This document shows, in pieces, positions 55,201 to 64,000 of a stretch of DNA of 64,000 nt (position 1 is the stretch's first letter; each line of letters starts with the position of its first letter). A program made the translations under genes and the position numbers. The notes beneath the pieces were generated by a model that made no database searches, had not been told where the DNA came from, and saw only the letters and a program-made list of their open reading frames with translations. Origin of the DNA: Incurvaria masculella (taxonomy: Eukaryota; Arthropoda; Insecta; Lepidoptera; Incurvariidae); contig OX335651.1 in assembly GCA_946894095.1 (NCBI GenBank), positions 332,501-396,500 of the forward strand, in the 5' to 3' direction.

Positions 55201-58200
55201 ATTTCAGCACCATGTGGCCTGTAGGTAGGTTCCGTACTGCCCAAAGGATAAAATTACTGGGAGTATACTAAAAAAGGTTGAATAAAAAATATACAGACAG
55301 GAGCATCCGTCAGATAACTAGGTAAATGTCGTACTTACAGCTACAGCGCGTCTTGCATCGAGTGCCAGCGGCTGCAGGCGGCCTGGGAGGGCGCGGGCGC
55401 GACGCTGCGCGGGCGAGTCAACGTGGCGCGCGTGGACGCGGCGCTCGCCGGCCGCGCCACCGCCAAGCGCTTCAAGGTCACTCGCTTGCCGACCTTCATA
55501 TTGTGAGTGCGTCTGTATATGTGTAAAGGTGCAATTAATTGTTCGGCAACTATTGCCAAACATAGTGGAGCAAAAGATGTAGGAATATAGAGCAACCCCA
55601 ATACATTTTCTGCATATATTTCAGCGATATGGAGCGGTGTTGCTCCACATCGTGCCATATTTTTCGTGTCGCTGGTGAGTTGCTTATCGAATTGCCACGT
55701 ATCCCTGCACTTGAACGGTTCCATACTTGTCCATAAACCATGTTGCCAGAGATTGCTGGATGTTGTTGTGACGACGAAATCGACGGAGATTGCTGCTCTG
55801 ATCCTTTTGATCTGAATCCCAGCCCGGTTTGAAAAGCCCAAGAACTTCTACAAATAAAAAAGGAAGTGCAGAGACACTAGTTTATTTTCTAGACTCTAAG
55901 CAAAATCAACAACACACTCACTCCTACAAACAGATACAGTCGCTATGGCGGGGGAACGGCAGAACGTCTAATATGCAGATCGTATAATGTCATATTTTAA
56001 CAAAATTTTAAAACCGGCAATAATCGGCAGATCGTATAATTGTGTGTGTTTATTGTTTATTGTTTATTCATCATCCACAGGCAGCACACTGCACTCGGAT
56101 TTGTCATATTTTATCATTAGCCAGTTCAGAGTTCACGGCGAAGAAGAACTGGCAAGAAACTTCGCTGATTTTTTTCAACGTCCACTTAGTCTAAGTTTAC
56201 AAATTTGTTTGCCACTGCTTACAGAATTACGGGTTATTGGTACCCGTTTATGTCAATACATTAAATTAATATTAATTCACAAAAATCTACCATTCACGCC
56301 GTATGCAACAGTTCATGACAAATATCGGTTTATTCTGCAAAGTCATGTCCGTCATCTAACATGTTGCCAATGTAGTGCATGAAGAAGTTTAAAAAATAAA
56401 ATTTCTTATTTCTCCATGCATAACGTATAATAGTCACAACGTATAATATTATGATCTTTATTTAACAAAAAAAGAAAACCATGCATATCATATAATCCAA
56501 AAACTTTTCATACGATAAGCGCCCTTATGAGCATACTTTTAAAGCGTATACTCGCACGCGACTTTTCGACCGTCTCAATTAGCGTTGTAGCAAATTGTTA
56601 CTCTTCAACAAATATCGATTCGTAGCAATTTCAGCCCTCAATGTATCGTTATTAGGGCGCTTTATGCAGTGCTTCTTGGCATATTATACGTTCTGCATGG
56701 TTTTATTTTTTTGTGAATTCATGTTAGGAATATTATACGTTGTGACTATTAGACGTTCTGCATGATGCAAAGAGTTGATTTTATTTTTAAACTCATGCAC
56801 AACGTATAACATTATACGTTGTGAATATTATACGATATGCATGGTTTTCATTTTTTGGAAAAAATACTATTATACGTTGTGAATATTATACGTAGTGAAT
56901 ACGACTCGCTATGGCGACGGTTACCAAATTTAAATTATGTATAGGCAGAAGGCCTGTTACAGTATTTACGTTTCGATCAACCATTGAATACTACATTGTA
57001 TACTTAAGGTGGCCCAACCCGGCGGCCTCAACTCATTTGCGGGCACGGTACAAAACCGTGCTGTTGCGCTCAGGGACCTTCTCTGTTTCCAAGAATAAGA
57101 CAGGCTCCGTGATGAGGAAGATGCAACCTGTCCACAAAAAAGACAATGTGCATAGTGTATGATTTGGTAAGATTTACGAAAACTATAATTTCAAAACAAC
57201 TTATAGCTAAAAGTAAACCACGACCGCTGTAGTCAAAAATCTAACCAAAAAATAAAACCAAATAGATTATAAATTTTGATTAAATAAGCTATGTCTGACG
57301 ACTAATCTTATTCCAGTGCTCCAGGCAGGTGAAGATTACACTGTTCCGAGCGTACTGTCAGGCGTTCTATACCGCTGCATTATGGTGCCAGTACACGCAG
57401 CGAGCACTGCACTCGCTGCGGGTGCAGTATAATAACGCTCTGCGCAGCTTGCTGCGCTTGCCGTGGCGGTGTAGTGCGTCTGGCATGTTCGCGGAAAACC
57501 GGCTTGACGACTTCTTTGCCATCGTCCGCAAATCTAAAGCGTCTCTTATGGAGCGTGTGGCATCATCGAATAATAAGATTGTTAAATGTATTTCTGATTA
57601 TTTATATTATTGTGATTTTATTTTGTTTTAATCTGTTAATGCATGCTTTAATGTAATTTTAAATGTAAAAATTTTAATGTAAACATAGTACTGTGTATTT
57701 TAATATCTATCTCTTTCTTGACATTTTATGAATTGTTTAGTAATTTCATAACTCTATTTTTTTTCGATTCTATGTCGATTTGTTTGATTTTGTCTGTTTG
57801 ATTTTAATTATAATTTTAATTTGTATTTATTTATTTTTTTTATTTTCTTCTGTAAATCATGTAAATACATTTTTTAGGCTCATTATGCTAAGGACTAGTA
57901 ATTACTGTACATTACTGTATATTTCATGTATTTAGGACTGTGTGCCTCAATAAAACATTTTATTATTATTTATTATTATTAAGATGTTCTTACTTTATCA
58001 TTGCGTAATCCACCTCCAAAGTTATTGTATAAAACGCGCGAAAAATCCGAACTTTCGGACGTTATAACTTGGAAACCAAACACAATTTTACAATGCCAAT
58101 GGTCATCAGACATCTAGTTCAATCAAATAGAGCTATTTTGAGCAAAATTTTGGATCTCTGACAAGAAATATAGGCGTGATCTTCTTTCCCCTTTTGTATG

Positions 58201-59346
58201 GGGAGATGAGCGGGTTGGGCCACCTTTATACAATTTAAAAACAAATATTGCAAACCCGGCGAAGTTGATTGTCTGTTGATTAGAAAAAAGACCCCGCACT
58301 AATAGCGTTGAGTTAAATTCGCAGCTAGTGTTGAGCCCGAATGTTGAGCATACATAAAATGTGTATTTTCAGCCTGCGACACGGCAAGCAATACCGCTAC
58401 GATCTGCCCAAGAATGACATCAAGTCATTCGTGAGTTTCGCCCAGGACTGGTACAAGCACGCCAAGGGAGAAGCCGTCCCCATACTCGCCTCGCCCTTGT
58501 GAGTATCACCTGCTCTTATACGGTCTCAAGGACTCGAGGCTCACTTGTATTATGTTTGATTGCCGGACCAATGCACAACAAGATGTTTTTTTTTCTTGAT
58601 TTGATTAGGGCTTTCGCCATGTTTGACTATGCCAGCCCCATAGTAACTGTTTTGTGTGATTATTCATCGCTGCGCAGCGCAAGAGACTGGTTAAAGAAGT
58701 TGGTTACAATTTTGAATTCTTTACTCTGTGGTTGGCATAGGGCTTCATGGATTTAAAAAAATAGATTAAGTCTATCCGTCCCATTAACAATTTATTTCTC
58801 AATGCTTGGTTCTGGACAAAATCCAACTGTAAGTGATAGTTTTTTTTTACTTATTTAGGTTTATTTAGCAAGAGTTTGTTATTTATTTCTTTTTCTTTTC
58901 AACTATTGTATCTTTAAGTACAGTAAAATAGGCTTAAGGCAAGGTACAAAGGTCTGAGAAATGAAATGGCATAATTGTGAAAGAATTGTGGTAAGCATAC
59001 GATCAAATTTAAGAACCAAGTGGCTGTACTGAACGCCACAGTAAATGATGTAATAAAACAGTTAATCCGTTCTCTTCACCATTTATCTCCACCAAGTATA
59101 CATTTTCGGCCGACCATCATGACTTAATGCGCCGTTACTTTTAGCGATGAAATCCTCGACTGGAGCGTGGAGACGCTGCGACTGGTGCTCGGTCCGGGCG
59201 TTCAGGTGCTGACGGAGCACCCCTGGATCTGGCAGATCGGCCTGGCCGGCTTCGGTCTGGTCGTGGTCACGGGCGCCATCGCACTCATCAAGGCCGGCAA
59301 GAGAAAACCCACCAAGGACAACAAGAAGGACAAGAAGAGCAAATAG
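52299..59346 (+). CDS. ER thioredoxin-domain membrane protein (TMX/PDI-like)
   Basis: Six exons: 52299-52422, 53676-53861, 54853-54991, 55341-55502, 58373-58498 and 59145-59346 (stop TAG 59344-59346). They sum to 939 nt and give 312 residues; all splice sites are GT/AG and phases agree. A signal peptide (about residues 1-15) leads into a thioredoxin-like domain with CEAC at 46-49 and a cis-proline-like EPALLFF. A second domain has [13 protein letters not shown] (cysteines 155 and 158) and a cis-proline loop RLPTFIF. One transmembrane helix (about 275-294) is followed by a Lys-rich tail ending KKSK, which fits a KKXX ER-retrieval signal. The likely role is a type I ER membrane redox protein or chaperone; partners are unknown. 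Neither CXXC is the canonical CGHC. Exons 2-6 are GC-rich against AT-rich introns. Confidence 0.9.
52960..53010 (-). mobile_element. (GTCY)n MITE end scrap
   Basis: In reverse it reads roughly AAAAAAGCTGCCAAGTGCGT, then GTGTCGGAGCACGCAC, resembling the GGCCAAGTGCGAGTCGG end of the family. Diverged and about 50 bp long. It is in intron 1 of the thioredoxin-like gene. Confidence 0.4.
53925..54262 (+). mobile_element. SINE with tRNA-like head
   Basis: The head GAGCGGCTCGTGGCTCAGTG with a weak B-box-like GTGTGAACCCAACC is followed by the shared body (CTAGGTGGTAGGATTAAGCC, GCCCAGTCTGATACCATTGC) and the tail GGAATGCGGT..ACTAATATCATGAC. It is in intron 2 of the thioredoxin-like gene. Confidence 0.7.
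54535..54790 (-). mobile_element. SINE body copy, inverted
   Basis: A reverse copy with GGTGCCATGCCAGGACATTG, GGCCGCTTCGACCATCATG and GGGACCTACGATTTACATAG. It faces the opposite-strand copy at 53925-54262 within the same intron. Confidence 0.65.
55935..56910. repeat. Composite element rich in GTATAAT/ATTATAC motifs
   Basis: About ten copies of ATTATACGTT or its complement occur here. CATGCATAACGTATAATAGT (from 56415) is inverted at 56730-56765. The region contains a repeat D insertion (56065-56395). Both outer edges carry TCGCTATGGCG (about 55939 and 56906) as an 11-bp direct repeat, which could be a target duplication. It has no coding frame. It lies in intron 4 of the thioredoxin-like gene. 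Confidence 0.6.
56065..56395 (+). repeat. Repeat D copy nested in the composite element
   Basis: It has CACTGCACTCGGATTTGTCA, TTAGCCAGTTCAGAG, GAAGAAGAACTGGCAAGAAA and CAACATGTTAGATG-like tail sequence (reverse sense), in the same order as at 8336-8680. Confidence 0.6.
57004..58230 (+). mobile_element. TTAA-ended MITE split by a LINE insertion
   Basis: The left half 57004-57309 begins TTAAGGTGGCCCAACCCGGC. The right half 57981-58230 starts AAGATGTTCTTACTTTATCA and ends GGTTGGGCCACCTTTATA, with the last TTAA mutated. Removing 57310-57980 restores a continuous copy matching 59737-60285. It is in intron 4 of the thioredoxin-like gene. Confidence 0.88.
57310..57980 (+). mobile_element. 5'-truncated LINE inside the MITE
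   Basis: It encodes about 100 residues of a reverse-transcriptase C-terminus ([51 protein letters not shown]), then a long 3' untranslated region, AATAAAACA and a TTATTA-rich tail at 57956-57980. The frame is intact. This CR1/Jockey-type phrase is common in Lepidoptera. Confidence 0.82.
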
Positions 59347-59439
59347 ATCCCGCTTAGCCGGCTCCAGTCTTAGAAACGTTCCGGTTCACAAGGATCTAGC
59401 TGCGGACATAATAGAAAGTGACCGTGATTTACTCTGGTG

Positions 59440-59735
59440 ATGATGAGTGAGCTTTCCTGGACACCGAGACCTTCTGTCATGATAGCAGCCCAACGTACGT
59501 GCCATTTCAGGACCTTCCCATGTATTGCACGGCTACATTGAACTGGATGGAAGGTACAGACAATATTCGACCATCGTTCATTCAATGTGATGATATCACC
59601 AGGGCGGTATAACCTACCTAGTAAGTAAGGAGAGGAGCCTACAAATTTGCATGGAGTCCTAGCTACGAACGTCAAATCCCTTTGTCGTCTCTTACGACAT
59701 GTGCAAAAAAAATTGTGGGACCACTTGTATTCCTT
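59440..59735 (-). mobile_element. SINE copy downstream of the thioredoxin-like gene
   Basis: A reverse copy: AGCAGCCCAACGTACGTGCC, GCACGGCTACATTGAACTGG, TTCGACCATCGTTCATTCAA, ending in the TTTGTCGTCTCTTACGACAT head type. It starts about 95 bp after the stop codon, so it may be in the 3' untranslated region. Confidence 0.68.
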
Positions 59736-59736
59736 T

Positions 59737-60285
59737 TAAGGCGGCCCAACCCGGCGGGACGAACTCAATCGCGGGCACGGTACAAAACCGTGCTGTTGCG
59801 CTCTGGGACCTTCTCTGTTTCAAAGAATAAGACAGTCTCCGTGATGAGGAAAATGCAACATGTCCACAAAAAAGAAAATGTGCATAGTGTATGATTTGGT
59901 AAGATTTACGAAAATTTTAATTACAACACGACTTAGAGCTAAAAGTAAACCACGACCGCTGTAGTTAAAAATCTAACAAAAACCAAATAGTTTATAAATC
60001 TTGATTAAAAAACCTATGTCTGATGACTAATCTTTTTAAGATGTTCTTACTTTATCATTGCGTAATCCACCTCCAAAGTTATTGTATAAAACGCGCAAAA
60101 AATTCGAACTTTCGGACCTTATAACTTAGAAACCAAACATTATTTTACAATGCCAATGGTCATCAGACATCTAGTTCGATCAAATAAAGCTATTTTGAGC
60201 AAAATTTTGCATCTCTGACAAGAAATATGGGCGTGATCTTCTTTCCCCTTTTGTATGGGGAGATGAGCGGGTTGGGCCACCTTAA
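59737..60285 (+). mobile_element. TTAA-ended MITE, full length
   Basis: 549 bp with ends TTAAGGCGGCCCAACCCGGC and GGGTTGGGCCACCTTAA. Good inverted termini and all internal landmarks. It abuts the SINE head at 59735. Confidence 0.87.
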
Positions 60286-60639
60286 ATGCCAGATCACACT
60301 TTTTCTTCTTCTTCAAAATCATCAGATGTGTCCATAGCCAACCTGTCAGAAGAGTGGCCGGTCCAGCATGCTGTCAGTTTGTCATCAATGCAACATGCAA
60401 TATCTCAGGACAGCCGGTTCTTAAAGTTCCTCTCTGTACAGTGCTATGTTCAAAACCCTCGCTGATCCCCATATATGTAAATAGTGTAAGTGTAATGTGA
60501 TAATTTTAAGTTCAATCATCGTCATATTTTTAATTAAGTTTTAATATTGTACGAATGGAAGTTCTTCTGATAGAACGGCCTTATAACTTGAAGACATTTC
60601 AATGTTGTATTGCGGTATATTCAAAGTGAGGCCAGGTTC

Positions 60640-61210
60640 ACATTATTCTCCTTGCAAGGCGCAGATAAGGTCTTGCGTGGAGTACTGTTTGCATTTGTGG
60701 CACGGCTCAGCTCAGCACCTGCTTGGCTCCCTGGACTCGATACAGCGTAGTGCCGTCTCTCGTCTCGTCTCGTAGACGAACCGAGGTATTCCTGAATTGG
60801 GAAACCCTCCTAACTCCGGAGGGATGTAGGGTCTCTCTCTGTCTTATATCATCTTTACTATGGAGAATGCTCGTCGGAGCTGCATAACACTGTCCGTCCG
60901 TCCGTCCTTTTTCCTTCGCTCAACGCGGGAAAGGGAGAAAATGCACAAATTCACAGTCGACGTTCCAAAAAAACCCACAGATCCTCTAGATCCTTCATCT
61001 ATAGGGACGGTGAACAATGGAATGAACTCCCTTCTGAGGTTGCCCCAAATTACGACCTGGGGTCTTTAAAACGTTGCGTGAAGAATCACCTGACCAGCTG
61101 GCATGGTTTTTGCAGCACCCCTGATAGTTCGAAAGCCCATGGGCATCGTCGGTTCCCTTAACATGTCCTGGCTTACGCCATATGCCGCGCTTAACATATA
61201 AAAAAATACC
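60640..61210 (+). mobile_element. LINE 3' part, Jockey/CR1-like
   Basis: It holds TCCTTGCAAGGCGCAGATAA, CTGGACTCGATACAGCGTAG, a region encoding MHKFTVDVPKK and then NNGMNSL, and the tail GTTCGAAAGCCCATGGGCAT to CATATGCCGCGCTTAACATA. It is the most complete of the five copies of this LINE tail, but several frameshifts make it inactive. Confidence 0.72.
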
Positions 61211-61884
61211 ACGCTCAATATGCTATTATAGCATGCTTTAATAGCTAGTGTAAATAGCAATCTGTGCAGGCAGAAATTCATTTGTTACCTCAGTCAGTCA
61301 GTCATACAAGACACAAAATAGTGCGTGATTTCGTAGTTCACAGTGTGGTCTAGCAAGACTGCTTTTTTGGAATGCGAGTAGCCCCCACCAACACGGCATG
61401 CTTCACCGCGCTACCCTAATCGAATGACGAGAACAACTCTCTGCTTGGACTCATTGCTTTAGAACTGAAGTAGCATGTGCGCATGTTATTTGATGTTCTC
61501 GCGTAATTATTTCGTGCTATTTTGTAGCATGCTACTTAATCGCAGGATAAAAAAGCTTAATTAGAACTGGGCCTAAGCCATTAAAATGCATTGGTATTAA
61601 CTTTTTGGACTTAAGAATAATTGATGCATTTAAGTTGATGTAAAGGTTGTGTTCCGTGTTTATCAGTGATAATGTTTAGTCCTGTAGGCCTGTTTCAGTG
61701 TTAGACTGGCGGTCGGTACAGACTGCCAGGATGCAAAGACCTAAGTTTAGTATTTGCTTTCAGTGCTCTCCTGACCACCAAATTGATAGCTCATGCACAT
61801 ATTTGTACAGTCATCAAGAAGAATAGACCTTTTCTGATTTAGTAACACTGTATTTCTAATATTTATATTTGTTTTGATATGTAC

Positions 61885-62312
61885 AATATAAGGAAGGTCC
61901 TGGCATGGCTCCTAGTTCCCATGCGGTGTGTTAGGCTAATATCGGACGGTCAGTCCGGTATAAGCGCGACACTTCGGCGATCGCTCTCCGAAGTTAAGCA
62001 ACGCTGGGTCCGGTCTGGTCTTGGATGGGTGACCATTCGACCGTTGAGAGAGGCTGGCCGTGGTTCGGATTCCACGTTAAGCTGTAGGTCCCCTTCCTTA
62101 CTGACTAGGTGGTAGGGTTTATCCCGCCCGGGTTGGTACCATCGCATTGGATGAACGATGGTCGAAGCGGCAATAAAAATTGTCCGTGTTTTCCATCCAG
62201 TTCAATGTAGCCGTGCAATATAAGGAAGGTCCTGGCATGGCACCTAGTTCCTATGTGGTGTGTTGGGCTAATACCATGACAGAACTTGTGGTATTAGCCA
62301 TCCATGTCCAGT
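61885..62312 (+). mobile_element. SINE with a 5S-rRNA-like head
   Basis: A SINE tail (61885-61943) runs straight into a head carrying the 5S internal promoter: GAAGTTAAGCAACG (61990-62003, box A) and CTTGGATGGGTGACC (62020-62034, box C). The shared SINE body follows (GGTTCGGATTCCACGTTAAG, CCCGCCCGGGTTGGTACC, GATGGTCGAAGCGGCAATAA) to TAATACCATGAC near 62280. No full 5S gene is present. The copies elsewhere carry other heads. Confidence 0.78.
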
Positions 62313-62934
62313 CACATAAAAAAAAATAAAAAAAATTACGTCAATCCCACCCAACATAATGCGCGGAAACTGTCTCAAAAACAGTTTTTGCTTGGTTACG
62401 ACAACACATACATAAAGGGCGCTGTCATTGTAGGAATGAACTGAACTATACTGAATGATATGTTTGCATTGTGCATCAGAAGACCAATGCACGTGCTGCA
62501 GTCGCACTCGACCGACCATCCCTGCATACAGTGCGTGTGCGTACCTACACTACGTGTCATCGAGCACTGAAACAGGCCTAGATGTTTACTTATAAAGAAC
62601 TAATTTATTCTGATATATCTAATAATTCTAAGTAGAAAGGGTAGCTTTTAGTATCAGTAGTATAAACTATATTGTAAATCACTTGGCTTATGACAGTTGT
62701 ACTTCACGGTCATATGACGTTTTAGACAATTCCAGCCACCTAAAATCGTTACCAGCCAAAGGATAGGCCGTCTCGGACTATGTTTCGAGTCATCTCGAAA
62801 CATGCCAACTTCAACTGTGAATACTCGTTAAAACTGTTGGCGGCATGGAACCACGAACTTACACCTGTAGCACTAAGCAGGTGTTAAGAGATGCTACCAA
62901 CTTAAAAAAGGAGGTACAAAGCTTTTCTTGTGCA

Positions 62935-63225
62935 AACATGCATGGATGGCTAACCATAGCTACTGTCATAATAATAGCCCAAATACCACTTTTCCAAAGG
63001 AATAAGATGACCTTTCCTTTATAAGCATTAAACTGGATTAGAGGATTGCACAACTTTCAACCCTGCCACCTCATGCAGGGACCTACAAATTCACATGGGT
63101 TCCGAACCATGGAGTGACTTTCATTCTTAAAGAAAATGCACATTTCGGTTTCGGGAAGAGAGGTTTGGGATTTCAACCTGTAGTCTAACAGGCGTTAACT
63201 ACTAGGCCATGGGCCAGACATATAA
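62935..63225 (-). mobile_element. SINE copy, inverted
   Basis: A reverse copy: ATGGATGGCTAACCATAGCT, AATAATAGCCCAAATACCAC, GGGACCTACAAATTCACATG, GGTTCCGAACCATGGAGTGA. The head remnant contains ACTACTAGGCCATGGGCC at the far side. Confidence 0.65.
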
Positions 63226-63834
63226 ATATAGGAAATCAATAATGAATTCACTACAGTAATACGAATGTTAAAAATAAGTAGAATCATATTTGTTAGGTTC
63301 TAGACAGAGCTAGCAACCTGATGCTTCCAAGATTGGTGTGATGCAAAATGCTTAAACCTCTTTATATGAGGGCCCTTTCATTCAATGAAATGGTTCTCAA
63401 GCTCTAGTTATGACTGAAGTGTCTCTCGATTGTTTTAAGTTGAAGTCACGCATACATCTGCCTACGAAGTTGTATTCATGTATGCCACGGACTATGAAAC
63501 TAATGTGATGCGAATATGGTGTCCCCCTTGCCCATAGGTGGTCGGCACGTCTATCTACGAATAAAGGCAATTTTAGCAATAATATTTTTTATTTAAATAA
63601 GATACATGTTAAAATTATGTACAAAATGAATGAATTTGTTTTTCTTAAATGTAAGATGCGGAAGTGTGCGTATGATTTGAATACTTGGTCCATGGCATAA
63701 CGGAATGGGTTTGATTCAAAGGCAAGATCCAAAAGCAACGAAGCGCAATTTAGTTGTCTCAGTCGCTCGCCCGCATCTCAAGCGGGAGACAGTTCCGTGG
63801 ACCGGAGACGCTATCTTACTCATTGCTTGCATTT

Positions 63835-63980
63835 AATTTATTTATTCAAATTCTGGTAGTCAAACTACACTAAGTCATGTCACAATTTAATTGACCAATT
63901 CGATCAACCAGTGAAGAAGAACCCGAGAAGTTAGGTTTTTTTTTCGTCCACATTAATGAAATTCCTTGCTATAATAGCCA
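63835..63980 (+). repeat. Interspersed repeat E
   Basis: CTACACTAAGTCATGTCACA, then GACCAATTCGATCAACCAGT and GAAGAAGAACCC. This is the opposite orientation to the copy at 24865-24985. Confidence 0.55.
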
Positions 63981-64000
63981 CATATCATATGTGCTCAGAC

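Noticed and set aside
61960..62040. Possible genuine 5S rRNA gene
   Set aside because: Only the internal promoter region resembles 5S; both outer stems are absent and a SINE body follows directly.

Overview
The window is nuclear DNA from a moth or butterfly. The evidence is AT-rich sequence, short exons in long repeat-filled introns, a lepidopteran-type odorant receptor, and repeats typical of Lepidoptera: Lep1-like Helitrons, MITEs carrying (GTCY)n microsatellites, RTE and Jockey/CR1-like LINE tails, and tRNA-type SINEs. I see no bacterial, viral or CRISPR content.

Layout. (1) About 0.2-5.2 kb, + strand: the last four exons of an odorant receptor whose 5' part lies off the left edge. (2) 9.1-21.7 kb and 25.5-35.2 kb, - strand: two complete head-to-tail cytochrome P450 genes of the CYP2 clan, probably CYP304-like. 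Each has nine exons. All nine exon lengths and intron phases are identical between the copies, and each encodes 510 residues with about 88 percent identity. (3) 44.8-47.6 kb, - strand: an intronless 956-residue Patched/NPC1-related membrane protein. (4) 52.3-59.3 kb, + strand: a six-exon gene for a 312-residue ER thioredoxin-type membrane protein. The rest is repeats, many of them nested.

How the genes relate. There is no operon logic here. The P450 pair is a recent tandem duplication with patchy identity that suggests gene conversion. The odorant receptor, the Patched-like protein and the thioredoxin-like protein look like unrelated neighbours.

The most unusual observations are: one SINE body attached to different Pol III-type heads, one of them 5S-rRNA-like; a near-identical exon 3 shared by the P450 copies; a terminal-inverted-repeat element about 55 bp upstream of the TATA-like box of only one P450 copy; a close inverted pair of MITEs inside a P450 intron; a foldback repeat at 42.3 kb; and a cluster of GTATAAT-type motifs in a composite element at 56-57 kb. 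All exon boundaries were read by eye from splice signals, reading frame and paralog comparison, without transcript data.
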